Shown: in pieces, positions 15,275 to 24,823 of the stretch | How positions within the stretch are numbered: the first letter of the stretch is position 1 | How the letters are laid out: every line of letters starts with the position of its first letter | DNA from: Rhodobacterales bacterium 32-66-9 | GTDB lineage: Bacteria; Pseudomonadota; Alphaproteobacteria; Rhodobacterales; Rhodobacteraceae | NCBI GenBank assembly: GCA_002280405.1 | Contig: NCDY01000002.1 | Location: forward strand, 1 to 39,005 | DNA: 39,005 bases | Reading direction: 5' to 3' | Translations under genes and position numbers: made by a program | Notes under the pieces: generated by a model | Told to the model about the DNA's origin: nothing | What the model saw: only the letters and a program-made list of their open reading frames with translations | Database searches by the model: none

Positions 15275-16395
15275 TGGCCGAAAAGTGGACCGTTTCGGCC
15301 CTGAACCGGCGGCGCTGGCGGAACTTCAAGGCGAACCGGCGGGCCTTCTGGTCGCTATGGATATTCCTGGTCCTCTACGGCATCTCGATGTTCGCCGAGC
15401 TGATCGCCAACGACCGGCCAATCCTTGTGCAGTATCAGGGCGGCTACTACACCCCGGTGTTCAAGTTCTACCCCGAGGTGGCCTTCGGCGGCGATCTGCG
15501 GACCGAGGCGGACTACACCACGCCCGAGGTCCAGTGCCTGATCGTGTCCGGTGGTTCGCTGGACTGCTGGGATGATCCGACCGGCATCAGGGCCGAAGTC
15601 GAGGCTTCGGGAACTGCCGCCGGGCAGCCGGTGCAGGCGGGCTGGATGCTGTGGCCGCTGATTCCCTACAGCTTCAACACCATCGTCGACACCGGCGGTG
15701 TCGCCCCGGGGCCGCCGTCCGCGATGAACTGGCTCGGCACCGACGACACCAGCCGCGATGTCTTGGCTCGGGTGATCTACGGCTTTCGCCTCTCGATCAC
15801 CTTCGCGCTGATCGTGACGCTGTTCACGTCGGTCATCGGCATCGCCGCCGGGGCGGTGCAGGGCTATTTCGGCGGGCTGACCGACCTGCTCTTCCAGCGC
15901 CTCATCGAGCTCTGGTCCTCGATCCCCACGCTTTACGTGATCATCATCGTGACCGCGGTCTGGGCGAAAAGCTTCTGGCTTCTGGTCGGGCTGATGGTGC
16001 TTTTCGGCTGGACCGGCCTTGTCGGCGTTGTCCGGGCAGAGTTCCTGCGGGCGCGCAACTTCGAATATGTCCGTGCGGCCAGGGCGCTGGGGGTGGCCGA
16101 CTGGCAGATCATGTTCCGCCACCTTCTGCCGAACGCCATGGTCGCCACGTTGACCCTGCTGCCCTTCGCTGTCACCGGGGCGATCGGCACGCTGGCAAGC
16201 CTTGATTATCTGGGCTTCGGTCTGCCCGCCGACCTGCCCTCGCTCGGGCAACTGACCCGGCAGGCGCAGCAGAACCTGCAGGCCCCCCATCTGGCCTTCA
16301 TCGCCTTCTTCACCTTCGCGATCATGCTGTCGCTTCTGGTGTTCATCTTCGAGGGCGTGCGCGATGCCTTCGACCCCAGGAAGACGTTCAGATGA
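15274..16395 (+). CDS. yejE: YejE-type peptide ABC transporter permease
   Basis: A 373-residue permease of the DppC/OppC class, partner of YejB. It has an N-terminal cytoplasmic stretch rich in Arg (LNRRRWRNFKANRRAFW), a first helix, a large periplasmic region (about 50-150) with NWLGTDDTSRDVLARVIYG, then five helices and the EAA loop ARALGVADWQIMFRHLLPNA near residue 270. The start at ATG 15274 overlaps the yejB stop; a GTG immediately before it is an alternative. yejF begins 10 bp downstream. Confidence 0.93.
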   Translation: MAEKWTVSALNRRRWRNFKANRRAFWSLWIFLVLYGISMFAELIANDRPILVQYQGGYYTPVFKFYPEVAFGGDLRTEADYTTPEVQCLIVSGGSLDCWDDPTGIRAEVEASGTAAGQPVQAGWMLWPLIPYSFNTIVDTGGVAPGPPSAMNWLGTDDTSRDVLARVIYGFRLSITFALIVTLFTSVIGIAAGAVQGYFGGLTDLLFQRLIELWSSIPTLYVIIIVTAVWAKSFWLLVGLMVLFGWTGLVGVVRAEFLRARNFEYVRAARALGVADWQIMFRHLLPNAMVATLTLLPFAVTGAIGTLASLDYLGFGLPADLPSLGQLTRQAQQNLQAPHLAFIAFFTFAIMLSLLVFIFEGVRDAFDPRKTFR

Positions 16396-16405
16396 GGCGG
16401 GGCAG

Positions 16406-17989
16406 ATGAGCGTCCTCGAGGTCAAGAACCTGCGCGTGACCTTCCGGCAGGACGGGCGGCTGATCGAAGCGGTGAAGGGCGTCTCTTTCACCGTGGACAA
16501 GGGCGAGACCGTCGCCCTTGTCGGCGAAAGCGGCTCGGGCAAATCGGTGACCGCGCTTTCGACCGTGGGCCTGTTGGCGGACACAGCGGCGGTGACGGGG
16601 TCGGTCACCTACAGCGGCACCCAGATGATCGGGGCTTCCGAACGCGCGTTGCGCCGTGTCAGGGGCAACGACATCAGCTTCATCTTCCAGGAGCCGATGA
16701 CCTCGCTGAACCCCCTGCACACCATCGAAAAGCAGCTGGCCGAAAGCCTCGCGTTGCACCAGGGCCTGACGGGCGACGCCGCGCGCGCCCGGATCATGGA
16801 GCTTTTGGGCAAGGTCGGCATCCGCGAGGCGGAAAGCCGGCTCGGCGCCTATCCGCACCAGCTTTCGGGCGGGCAGCGCCAGCGGGTGATGATCGCGATG
16901 GCGCTGGCAAACGGGCCGGAGCTTCTGGTCGCCGACGAACCCACCACCGCGCTGGACGTGACCATCCAGGCGCAGATCCTGGACCTTCTGGCCGGACTGA
17001 AGCGCACCGAGGGTCTCAGCCTTCTCTTCATCACCCACGACCTTGGCATCGTGCGCCGGATCGCCGACCGGGTCTGCGTGATGCAGGGCGGCGAAATCGT
17101 CGAACAGGGGCTGACGGCCGAGATTTTCGCCGACCCGCAGCACCCCTACACGCAAAGACTTATTGCCGCCGAACAGAAGGGCGGGCCGCCGCCGGTGCCC
17201 GAAGGTTCCGCCGAGGTGCTGCGCACCGATGCCCTGCGCATCTGGTTTCCGATCCACAAGGGCCTGCTGCGCAAGACCGTGGGCCATGTGAAGGCGGTCA
17301 ACGACGCGACGCTGTCGGTGCGCGCGGGCGAGACTTTGGGCATCGTCGGCGAAAGCGGATCGGGCAAGACGACGCTTGCGCTGGCGATCCTGCGGCTGAT
17401 CGGATCAACCGGGACGGTGACGTTCCTTGGCCGCGACCTGCAAAGTCACAGCCGCGCCGAACTCCGCAGCCTGCGCCGCGAGATGCAGGTGGTGTTCCAG
17501 GACCCCTACGGCAGCCTCTCGCCCCGGATGACGGTCGAGGAGATCATCGCCGAAGGCTTGGGCGTCCATGGTGTCGATCCCGGCCACAACCGGACCGAGA
17601 TGGTCGCAGGGATCATGCAGGAGGTCGGCCTCGACCCCGCCACCATGCAGCGCTACCCGCACGAGTTCTCCGGCGGCCAGCGCCAGCGTATCGCAATCGC
17701 CCGCGCGATGATCCTGCGCCCGAAACTGGTGGTGCTGGACGAACCGACCTCGGCGCTCGACATGACCGTCCAGGTCCAGATCGCCGACCTTCTGCGCGAC
17801 CTGCAAAGGAAATGGGGCCTGGCCTACATCTTCATCAGCCACGACCTGCGCGTGATCCGCGCCATGGCGCACAAGGTCATGGTGATGCAGAACGGCGACG
17901 TGGTGGAATCCGGCGACTGCGAGGCCGTGTTTACCAATCCGCAAACCCCCTATACCAAAGCTCTGATGGCCGCCGCCTTCGGAGCCTGA
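16406..17989 (+). CDS. yejF: YejF-type dual-ATPase subunit of the peptide ABC transporter
   Basis: A 527-residue fusion of two ABC ATPase domains that powers YejBE. Walker A GESGSGKS occurs twice (about residues 40 and 315). The signature motifs are LSGGQRQR (about 153) and FSGGQRQR (about 421), with Walker [10 protein letters not shown] and [12 protein letters not shown] and switch His in ITHD and ISHD. Each half ends in an oligopeptide-transporter C-terminal region with HPYTQRL or TPYTKAL. ATG 16406 begins the first domain ([13 protein letters not shown]) after a GGCGGGG stretch; an upstream in-frame extension into yejE is unlikely to be used. The next gene starts 1 bp after the stop. Confidence 0.95.
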   Translation: MSVLEVKNLRVTFRQDGRLIEAVKGVSFTVDKGETVALVGESGSGKSVTALSTVGLLADTAAVTGSVTYSGTQMIGASERALRRVRGNDISFIFQEPMTSLNPLHTIEKQLAESLALHQGLTGDAARARIMELLGKVGIREAESRLGAYPHQLSGGQRQRVMIAMALANGPELLVADEPTTALDVTIQAQILDLLAGLKRTEGLSLLFITHDLGIVRRIADRVCVMQGGEIVEQGLTAEIFADPQHPYTQRLIAAEQKGGPPPVPEGSAEVLRTDALRIWFPIHKGLLRKTVGHVKAVNDATLSVRAGETLGIVGESGSGKTTLALAILRLIGSTGTVTFLGRDLQSHSRAELRSLRREMQVVFQDPYGSLSPRMTVEEIIAEGLGVHGVDPGHNRTEMVAGIMQEVGLDPATMQRYPHEFSGGQRQRIAIARAMILRPKLVVLDEPTSALDMTVQVQIADLLRDLQRKWGLAYIFISHDLRVIRAMAHKVMVMQNGDVVESGDCEAVFTNPQTPYTKALMAAAFGA

Positions 17990-17990
17990 G

Positions 17991-19214
17991 TTGAAGCTGC
18001 TCTTCGTCCACCAGAATTTCCCGGGCCAGTTCCTGTATCTCGCGCCCGAGATGCAGCGGCGCGGGCATGATGTGCGGGCGATCACGGATGCGACCAACGA
18101 CAAGACTTCGGACATCCGCACGCTGCGCTATACCCACAAGCCGCAGCCGGTCGAGCCAAAGATTGCCCGCCTGGGCCGCAACTTCACGGTGATGAGCGAC
18201 CGGGGTGTCACTCTGGCCCGTTTCTGCCAGAAACTGCGCGCCGAGGGCTATGTGCCCGACGTGATCTACGGCCACTCCGGCTGGGGCGAGACGCTGTTTC
18301 TGAAGGAAGTCTGGCCCGAGGCCAAACTTCTGGTCTATGCCGAATTCTACTATCGCGGCCACGGGGCCGACACCGGCTTTGATGCGGAGTTTCAGGTCGC
18401 CGGCTTCGATCAGGTGATGATCGCCCAGTCCCGTGCCGCCTACTTGGCTCAGGCCCTGGCCCATGCCGATCGCGGCGTGACCCCGACGCATTGGCAGGCC
18501 AGCACCCACCCCCCCGCCTTGCGGCGTCAACTTGAAGTGATCTTCGACGGCGTCGATTGCGACCGGCTGGCCCCGAACCCTGCCGCGCAATTCATCTTGC
18601 CCACCGGGCTGGTCCTGCGCCCAGGGGACGAGGTCTTGACCTTCATCAACCGCAATCTGGAACCCTATCGCGGCTACCACATCTTCCTGCGCGCCCTGCC
18701 CGCCGTGCTGGCGGCCCGACCGGAGGCTCAGGTGGTGATCGTCGGCGGCGACGAGGTCAGCTATGGTCAGGCCCCGAACGCGGGCGGCACCTGGAAAGAC
18801 GTGATCCTGAACGAGGTGAGGGACCGGCTCGACCTCGCGCGTGTCCATTTCACCGGGCGGATGCCCTATGACCGGCTGGTCGATCTGATCCATGTGGCCC
18901 GCGTCCACGCCTATCTGACCTATCCCTTCGTTCTGTCCTGGTCGATGGTCGAGGCCCTCGCCGCCGGGGCGCTTGTGGTCGGCTCGAACACCCCTCCGGT
19001 GGCCGAGGTGATCACCGACGGGGTGAACGGCCGACTGGTCGACTTCTTCGACGTGGCGGGCTGGTCCGCAACCTTGACCGATGCTCTGGCCCGGCCAGCG
19101 GCCCACGACGCCATGCGAAAGGCCGCCCGCGAACTGGCGCGGGCCCGCCATGACCTGCGCTCGGTCTGCCTGCCGGATCAGGTCCGGCTCTTGACAAGGC
19201 TGCAGCAAAGCTGA
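17991..19214 (+). CDS. Glycosyltransferase family 4 protein
   Basis: A 407-residue GT-B glycosyltransferase. The N-terminus LLFVHQNFPGQFLYLAPEM matches the Glyco_trans_4_3 type of acceptor domain. The C-terminal GT4 domain begins near residue 210 and includes FINRNLEPYRGYHIFLRALP, FTGRMPYDRLVDLIHVA and the donor-binding AAGALVVGSNTPPVAEVI. Translation starts at TTG 17991, two bases after the yejF stop, with GGAG upstream inside yejF. It is therefore the fifth gene of the yej operon, an unusual partner for a peptide importer. The sugar and acceptor are unknown. Confidence 0.88.
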   Translation: MKLLFVHQNFPGQFLYLAPEMQRRGHDVRAITDATNDKTSDIRTLRYTHKPQPVEPKIARLGRNFTVMSDRGVTLARFCQKLRAEGYVPDVIYGHSGWGETLFLKEVWPEAKLLVYAEFYYRGHGADTGFDAEFQVAGFDQVMIAQSRAAYLAQALAHADRGVTPTHWQASTHPPALRRQLEVIFDGVDCDRLAPNPAAQFILPTGLVLRPGDEVLTFINRNLEPYRGYHIFLRALPAVLAARPEAQVVIVGGDEVSYGQAPNAGGTWKDVILNEVRDRLDLARVHFTGRMPYDRLVDLIHVARVHAYLTYPFVLSWSMVEALAAGALVVGSNTPPVAEVITDGVNGRLVDFFDVAGWSATLTDALARPAAHDAMRKAARELARARHDLRSVCLPDQVRLLTRLQQS

Positions 19215-19225
19215 ACCGCGCCGCG

Positions 19226-19242
19226 GCCCGGGATCGCCGGGC
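19226..19242. terminator. Weak hairpin after the yej-glycosyltransferase operon
   Basis: GCCCGG (19226-19231) and CCGGGC (19237-19242) form a 6-bp GC stem with loop GATCG, 11 bases after the glycosyltransferase stop. No T-run follows, so it is a weak terminator candidate. Confidence 0.3.
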
Positions 19243-19319
19243 ACGCCTGCACGCGGCCTCGTCCGGCCTGCAAAGACCGCCTTTCGCAGCACCCGCGCAA
19301 GTGATAGCCAGCCTCCGTC

Positions 19320-20270
19320 ATGACCATAGCGAAGACTCCCGCCCCCGGCATCAGCCCTGAGGTCGCTGCCACAAGCGCCATGAACGCGCCGCAGAACACC
19401 CGGCTTGGCATCTGGCTGATGATCGCCACGACATTGGTCTTTGCCGTGCAGGACGGGATCTCGCGTCATCTCGGGGCGAACTATCCGGTCACGATGGTGG
19501 TGATGGTGCGGTTCTGGTTCTTCGCCCTCTTCGTGATGGCCATGGTTGCCCGGTCTCCGGGAGGACTCCGCGCGGCGGTCCGGTCGCACTACCCCTGGGT
19601 GCAGCTGGCGCGCGGGGTGATCCTGGTCGCGGAAATCGCCGTGATGCTGGTTGCCTTCGTCAGGCTTGGCCTGATCGAGGCGCATGCCGTCTTCACCTCT
19701 TACCCTCTGCTGGTCGCCGCCCTCTCCGGCCCGATCCTGGGCGAAAAGGTCGGCTGGCGGCGCTGGTCGGCGATCATGGTGGGCTTCGCGGGCGTCCTCG
19801 TCATCCTGCAGCCGGGCTATGCCGTCTTCTCGCCCTGGGCGCTGGTGCCGCTCTTGGCGGCCACCATGTTCGCCGTCTACGGCCTTCTGACCCGCTTTGT
19901 GGCGCGAAAGGACAGTGCAAGCGTCAGTTTCTTCTGGACAGGTGTCGTCGGCGCCGTGGTCATGACACCCTTCGGCCTGATGCAGTGGACCTGGTTGACC
20001 CCGGCGGACTGGGGCTGGATGGCGCTCTTGTGCTGCACGGCTGCGCTCAGCCATTGGCTTCTCATCAAGTCCTACGCCGTGGCCGAGGCATCGGCGATCC
20101 AGCCTTTCGCCTATCTGCAACTCGTCTGGGCTTCGGCCATCGGGCTTTTCGTCTTTGGCGAGACCCTCAGGACCAATGTCGCCATCGGCGCCGGCATCGT
20201 GGTCGCGGCGGGGATCTTCACGCTCTGGCGCCAGCGCCTGCGCGAGAAGGCGGCGGCGCGGCTGGCGTGA
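19320..20270 (+). CDS. DMT superfamily (EamA) transporter
   Basis: A 316-residue inner-membrane transporter with two EamA repeats and about ten hydrophobic helices. The first helix is LGIWLMIATTLVFAVQDGIS, and the paired GPILGEKVGWRRWSAIMVGF and LFVFGETLRTNVAIGAGIVV mark the ends of the repeats, each with a conserved Gly-Glu. Substrates of this family are diverse (metabolite export is common) and cannot be predicted. ATG 19320 has a poor ribosome-binding site; ATG 19381 (MNAPQNTR) would shorten the polar N-terminus by 20 residues and is possible. gpmI follows after 59 bp. Confidence 0.88.
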   Translation: MTIAKTPAPGISPEVAATSAMNAPQNTRLGIWLMIATTLVFAVQDGISRHLGANYPVTMVVMVRFWFFALFVMAMVARSPGGLRAAVRSHYPWVQLARGVILVAEIAVMLVAFVRLGLIEAHAVFTSYPLLVAALSGPILGEKVGWRRWSAIMVGFAGVLVILQPGYAVFSPWALVPLLAATMFAVYGLLTRFVARKDSASVSFFWTGVVGAVVMTPFGLMQWTWLTPADWGWMALLCCTAALSHWLLIKSYAVAEASAIQPFAYLQLVWASAIGLFVFGETLRTNVAIGAGIVVAAGIFTLWRQRLREKAAARLA

Positions 20271-20313
20271 CGGTTGCCCCGGCACCGGCCAAGGCGTAAA
20301 ACCCCGGCAACCG
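20271..20313 (+). promoter_or_regulatory. Leader inverted repeat just upstream of the gpmI ribosome-binding site
   Basis: CGGTTGCC (20271-20278) and GGCAACCG (20306-20313) form an 8-bp stem enclosing 27 bases. The stem ends 3 bases before AAGGAG of gpmI and begins directly after the transporter stop. It could be an attenuator or an mRNA-stability element; there is no T-run. Confidence 0.4.
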
Positions 20314-20329
20314 AAGAAGGAGCCTGCCG

Positions 20330-21853
20330 ATGCCCGTCCCGAAACCCGTCGTCCTGTGCATTCTCGACGGCTGGGGCATCGGCCCGAACCCGGAAACCTC
20401 GGCCCCCGCCCAGGCGCAGGTGCCGACCTTCAACCAGCTCTGGGCCACCCGCCCCCACGCCACGCTGACCACCTTCGGCCCCGATGTCGGACTGCCGACC
20501 GGGCAGATGGGCAACTCCGAGGTTGGCCACACCAATATCGGTGCCGGGCGCGTGGTGGCGATGGACCTCGGCCAGATCGACCTCGCCATCGAGGACGGCA
20601 GTTTTGCGCGTGAACCCGCACTGCGGGATTTCATCGCCGCGCTGAAGGCATCGGGCGGTGCGGCGCATCTGGCGGGGCTGGTGTCTCCCGGCGGCGTCCA
20701 CGCGCATCAGGCGCATATGGCCGAAGCCGCCCGGATCATCGCGGCCGAGGGCATTCCCGTCCTGATCCACGTCATCACCGACGGCCGCGATGTCCCGCCC
20801 CGGTCCGGCGCGGATCAGGTGGCCGCGCTGCAGGCCGCCCTGCCACCGGGTGCGGGGATCGTCACCGTGACCGGTCGCTACTTCGCGATGGACCGCGACA
20901 ACCGGTGGGAACGCGTGCAGCAGGCCTATGCCGCGATCGTCCAGGGCCTTGGAGAGCACAACGCCGGGCGCAGCGCCGCGCAGGTCGTACGCGACCAGTA
21001 CGGCTTTGGCGTCACCGATGAATTCCTGCCGGCGACCGTGATCGGCGGCTACCAGGGCATGCACGACGGCGACGGCCTCTTCTTCCTGAACTTCCGCGCC
21101 GACCGCGCGCGAGAGATCCTCTCGGCCATCGGCGACCCGGGCTTCACGGCGTTCGACCGGGACACCCGGCCCCAGCTTGCCGCCATGCTGGGGATGGTGG
21201 ATTACTCCACCGCCCACAATGCCTTCATGACCGCCGTTTTCCCGAAGAAGGACATCAGGAACACCCTTGGCGAATGGGTCGCCTCGCACGGCAAGACCCA
21301 GTTCCGCCTCGCCGAAACCGAGAAATACCCCCACGTCACCTTCTTCCTGAACGGGGGACGCGAGGCCCCGTACCCGGGCGAGGACCGCGCGATGCCGCCT
21401 TCGCCCAAGGTCGCGACCTACGACCTGCAACCCGAGATGAGCGCGGATCAGGTCTCCGACCATTTCGTTGCGGCCATAGAAAAGGGCTATGATCTGATCG
21501 TGGTGAACTACGCCAACCCCGACATGGTGGGCCACACCGGCAGTCTTCCGGCGGCGATCAAGGCCTGCGAGGCAGTGGACCGCGGCCTGACCCGCGCGGT
21601 CGCTGCCCTGACGGCCAGGGGCGGGGCGATGATTGTCACCGCAGACCATGGCAACTGCGATGTGATGGTCGACCCCGTCACCGGGGGCCCGCACACCGCG
21701 CATACGACCAATCCCGTTCCGGTGATCCTGGTCGGCGGCCCCCCCGGTGCATCCCTGCGCACCGGCCGTCTGGCCGATCTCGCCCCGACGCTTCTGCAGT
21801 TGATGGGATTGCCCCAGCCGCCCGAGATGACCGGCCAGACCCTCATCGCATGA
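20330..21853 (+). CDS. gpmI: 2,3-bisphosphoglycerate-independent phosphoglycerate mutase
   Basis: A 507-residue iPGM that interconverts 3- and 2-phosphoglycerate in glycolysis and gluconeogenesis, with two Mn ions and a phosphoserine intermediate. The catalytic Ser is S63 in QMGNSEVGHTNIGAGR, and the first metal Asp is D13 in ILDGWG. HVITDGRDVPPRSG and GRYFAMDRDNRWER bind substrate. The C-terminal metal site includes NYANPDMVGHTG and ITADHGNCDVM, with HTAHTTNPVP. AAGGAG lies 8 bases before ATG 20330. Its stop overlaps the envC start (ATGA), so the two are coupled. Confidence 0.97.
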   Translation: MPVPKPVVLCILDGWGIGPNPETSAPAQAQVPTFNQLWATRPHATLTTFGPDVGLPTGQMGNSEVGHTNIGAGRVVAMDLGQIDLAIEDGSFAREPALRDFIAALKASGGAAHLAGLVSPGGVHAHQAHMAEAARIIAAEGIPVLIHVITDGRDVPPRSGADQVAALQAALPPGAGIVTVTGRYFAMDRDNRWERVQQAYAAIVQGLGEHNAGRSAAQVVRDQYGFGVTDEFLPATVIGGYQGMHDGDGLFFLNFRADRAREILSAIGDPGFTAFDRDTRPQLAAMLGMVDYSTAHNAFMTAVFPKKDIRNTLGEWVASHGKTQFRLAETEKYPHVTFFLNGGREAPYPGEDRAMPPSPKVATYDLQPEMSADQVSDHFVAAIEKGYDLIVVNYANPDMVGHTGSLPAAIKACEAVDRGLTRAVAALTARGGAMIVTADHGNCDVMVDPVTGGPHTAHTTNPVPVILVGGPPGASLRTGRLADLAPTLLQLMGLPQPPEMTGQTLIA

Positions 21854-22965
21854 TCCGCGCCGCCGCATTTCTGCTGCTGCTCGCTCTGCCGATCCGGGCC
21901 GAAACCGTTGCCGAGCAGGCCACGAAGGCCGCGTCCGACCTGCAGCGGGCCGTGACGGCACTGGGTGCCGCGACCGAAGCGCGCGACCGCGTCGCCGCCC
22001 TGACCCAGACCATCCGCGCCTACGAGACCGGCCTCGCGGCGCTGCGCGGCGCGCTGCGCCAGGCGGCCCTGCGCGAGGCGTCCCTGACCCGTGCGTTCGA
22101 GGCCAAGCGGGACGGGATCGGGCGGCTTCTGGGCGTGCTGGCCATGATGGAGGCAAATCCCGGCCCGCTGCTCCTGCTGCATCCGGACGGTGCAGTCGCA
22201 ACGGCGCGGTCCGGGATGATCCTTGCGGACGTGACCCCGGCCCTGCAGTCCGAAGCCCTGGCGCTGAAGGCCGAACTGCAGGAACTGGCGGATCTGCGCA
22301 AGCTGCAGCTTTCGGCGGGCGCGGTGCTTGAACGGGGCCTCGCGACGGCCCAGGAAGCCCGGACCGCGCTATCCAAGGCGATCTCCGACCGGACGGACTT
22401 GCCGACGCGCTTCACCGAGGATCCCGACGTGCTGAAAAGCCTGCTGGACAGCGCCGACACGCTGGATGCCTTTGCCGCCGGCCTGTCCCTCGCCGCCGAC
22501 GCCGGCATCAGCTTTGCGGGCGAAAAGGGGCGTCTGCCGCTTCCGGTGCTTGGCACGGTCCTTCGCCTGCCTGGCGAGGCCGATGCCGCCGGGGTCCGTC
22601 GTCCGGGCCTTTCGCTTGCCACCCAACCCCGCGCCCTCGTCACCGCGCCCTGGCCCGCCACGATCCGGTTTCGCGGGCCGCTGCTGGACTACGGAAATGT
22701 GATGATCCTTGAACCCGGCGACGGCTATCTTCTGGTGCTTGGCGGCATGGAAACCCTGTATGGCGAAGTGGGAGAAGTGGTGGCCGCCGGCGCGCCGCTT
22801 GGCCTGATGGGAGGACCCGCCACCGTGTCCGCGGAATTCGTGACCCTTGCACCAGATGGCTCTGGCGGGCGGGATACGGAAACGCTTTATATGGAACTCA
22901 GACAGGGCGCGCTGCCCGTGGACCCGATGCCGTGGTTCACCAGCCTCGCCCGCACAGGAGACTGA
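21850..22965 (+). CDS. envC: EnvC-like murein hydrolase activator (degenerate M23/LytM)
   Basis: A 371-residue periplasmic protein with a signal peptide (residues 1-17, ending PIRA before ETV), a long coiled-coil region (about 20-140 and 150-200) and a C-terminal LytM/M23 fold (about 255-365: LVTAPWPATIRFRGPLLDYG through LYMELRQG). Active M23 peptidases need HxxxD and HxH; this domain keeps the strands but shows none of these His residues. That fits EnvC, which does not cut peptidoglycan itself but activates amidases at the division site. It overlaps gpmI by 4 bp and is followed by ctpA after 5 bp, a gene order I recall in other alphaproteobacteria. Confidence 0.9.
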   Translation: MIRAAAFLLLLALPIRAETVAEQATKAASDLQRAVTALGAATEARDRVAALTQTIRAYETGLAALRGALRQAALREASLTRAFEAKRDGIGRLLGVLAMMEANPGPLLLLHPDGAVATARSGMILADVTPALQSEALALKAELQELADLRKLQLSAGAVLERGLATAQEARTALSKAISDRTDLPTRFTEDPDVLKSLLDSADTLDAFAAGLSLAADAGISFAGEKGRLPLPVLGTVLRLPGEADAAGVRRPGLSLATQPRALVTAPWPATIRFRGPLLDYGNVMILEPGDGYLLVLGGMETLYGEVGEVVAAGAPLGLMGGPATVSAEFVTLAPDGSGGRDTETLYMELRQGALPVDPMPWFTSLARTGD

Positions 22966-22970
22966 CGAGC

Positions 22971-24320
22971 ATGAAGAAACATGTGATGGCCGCTCTGGCC
23001 GGAACCGTCGCCGGGGTCGTGGCAACCACCCAGATCGCGGGACCGCTGGTTGCGCAGGAAGCGGTAAAGGACAGCTCGGTCTACGAACAGCTCGACCTCT
23101 TCGGCGACATCTTCGAACGCGTCCGCGCCCAGTATGTCGAAGAGGTTCCGACCGACAAACTGATCACCGCCGCGATCAACGGCATGCTCACCTCGCTCGA
23201 TCCGCATTCAAGCTATCTCTCCGCCAAGGACTTCGCGGACATGCAGGTCCAGACCCGGGGCGAATTCGGCGGGCTGGGGATCGAGGTGACCCAAGAACAG
23301 GGGTTCATCAAGGTCATCGCGCCCATGGACGGCACACCCGCCGACAAGGCCGGGATCAAGGCGGGCGACTTCATCACCCAGGTCGATGGCGAACCCGTCT
23401 CCGGCCTTCTGCTCGACGAGGCCGTGCAGAAGATGCGCGGCCCGATCGGGTCCGAGATCGTCGTCACCGTCGTCCGGGAAGGCACGGCAGAGCCGTTCGA
23501 CGTCTCGATCATCCGCGACACGATCAAGCTGACCGCCGTGCGCGGTCGCGTCGTCGGCAAGACCATGGTCCTGCGGATCACCACCTTCAACGATCAGACC
23601 ACCAGCGGCCTGAAGGACGCGCTGAAGAAGGGGATCGACGATCTGGGCGGGATGGAAAACCTGGACGGCGTCGTCATCGACCTGCGCAACAACCCCGGCG
23701 GCCTCTTGAACGAGGCGATTTCCGTGTCGGACGCCTTCCTCGACAAGGGCGAGATCGTCTCGACCCGCGGTCGCGCCGCGGACAGCGGTGAGCGTTACAA
23801 CGCCACTCCGGGCGACCTTGCCAATGGCAAGCCGATCGTCGTTCTGATCAACGGCGGCTCGGCTTCCGCCTCCGAGATCGTCGCGGGTGCCCTGCAGGAT
23901 CTCCGCCGGGCCATTGTCGTCGGCACCAAGAGCTTCGGCAAGGGCTCGGTGCAGACGCTGATCCCGCTGCGTGGCGACGGCGCGATGCGGCTGACGACGG
24001 CGCGCTACTACACGCCCTCAGGCCGGTCGATCCAGGCGCTTGGCATCTCGCCCGATATCGTGGTGCAACAGCCGGTCACGCCGCCGGCAGACCCGAACGC
24101 GCCCCAGGAAAAGAAACCCGCAGCCGTTCCCGAACGGTCCGAAGCCGATCTGCGCGGCGCGATCCGCAATGACTCGATGACGGACGAGGAAAAGCGGCTC
24201 TACGAGGAAGAACTCGCCCGGGCCGAGGAATCGGCAAAGCTCCGCGACGAGGATTACCAGCTGGCCTATGCCGTGGACATCATCAAGGGCCTGACCGCCA
24301 TCGCCCCCGCAGCGCCCTGA
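22971..24320 (+). CDS. ctpA: S41 family C-terminal processing peptidase
   Basis: A 449-residue carboxyl-terminal processing protease acting in the periplasm. The N-terminus (residues 1-28, ALAGTVAGVVATTQIAGPLVA) is a signal peptide or anchor. A PDZ domain covers about 95-165 (GGLGIEVTQEQGFIKVIAP). The S41 core contains VVIDLRNNPGGLLNEAI, the catalytic Ser299 in GGSASASE and the Lys324 general base in GTKSFGKGSVQT, 25 residues apart as in Prc. A Pro-rich linker and charged helix form the C-terminus. ATG 22971 follows AGGAG by 10 bases. Such proteases trim or degrade envelope proteins, including peptidoglycan hydrolases, which fits the envC neighbour. Confidence 0.95.
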   Translation: MKKHVMAALAGTVAGVVATTQIAGPLVAQEAVKDSSVYEQLDLFGDIFERVRAQYVEEVPTDKLITAAINGMLTSLDPHSSYLSAKDFADMQVQTRGEFGGLGIEVTQEQGFIKVIAPMDGTPADKAGIKAGDFITQVDGEPVSGLLLDEAVQKMRGPIGSEIVVTVVREGTAEPFDVSIIRDTIKLTAVRGRVVGKTMVLRITTFNDQTTSGLKDALKKGIDDLGGMENLDGVVIDLRNNPGGLLNEAISVSDAFLDKGEIVSTRGRAADSGERYNATPGDLANGKPIVVLINGGSASASEIVAGALQDLRRAIVVGTKSFGKGSVQTLIPLRGDGAMRLTTARYYTPSGRSIQALGISPDIVVQQPVTPPADPNAPQEKKPAAVPERSEADLRGAIRNDSMTDEEKRLYEEELARAEESAKLRDEDYQLAYAVDIIKGLTAIAPAAP

Positions 24321-24323
24321 GCG

Positions 24324-24803
24324 ATGGTCGACGCTGACAGCCTGCCTTACCGGCCCTGCGTGGGCGTCGTCCTGATCGACGCCCGCGGTCTGGTCTTCGC
24401 GGGTCAGCGGATCGACAGCCCCTCGCCCGCATGGCAGATGCCGCAGGGCGGGATCGACGATGGCGAAAAGCCGCGCGAAGCCGCCTACCGCGAGCTGTGG
24501 GAGGAGACCGGCATCCCGCGTGACCTCGTGGAGTTCGTCGGCAAGACCCACGGCTGGGTGACCTACGACCTCCCGCCCGAGCTTCTGGGCCGCGTCTGGG
24601 GCGGCAAGTATCGGGGCCAGAAGCAGAAATGGTTCCTGTTCCGCTTCAAGGGCACGGACGCAGATGTGCAGATCGCGACCGAGCATCCGGAATTCTCGTC
24701 CTGGCGCTGGATCCTCGCCGACGAGATGGTGCAAGGCATCGTGCCCTTCAAGCGCGCGGTATATGACGCGGTGGTGCGCAGTTTCCGCGCCTATCTGGCG
24801 TAG
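24324..24803 (+). CDS. rppH: RNA pyrophosphohydrolase
   Basis: RppH (159 aa) removes pyrophosphate from the 5' end of triphosphorylated mRNA and so starts RNase E-dependent decay. The opening [11 protein letters not shown] and [14 protein letters not shown] are diagnostic for this family, and the Nudix box runs from GGIDDGEKP through ELWEETGI (about 42-64). The C-terminal half has [15 protein letters not shown] and PEFSSWRW as in other proteobacterial RppH/NudH enzymes. It begins 3 bp after ctpA and ends the gpmI-envC-ctpA-rppH run; a strong hairpin follows. Confidence 0.96.
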   Translation: MVDADSLPYRPCVGVVLIDARGLVFAGQRIDSPSPAWQMPQGGIDDGEKPREAAYRELWEETGIPRDLVEFVGKTHGWVTYDLPPELLGRVWGGKYRGQKQKWFLFRFKGTDADVQIATEHPEFSSWRWILADEMVQGIVPFKRAVYDAVVRSFRAYLA

Positions 24804-24823
24804 ACGACCGCCAGCCAGCGGAC

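Noticed and set aside
17931-20285. A 784-codon minus-strand frame opposite a glycosyltransferase and a transporter
   Set aside because: The composition is rich in Arg, Gly, His and Asp with no domain; the plus-strand genes have clear families, starts and coupling.
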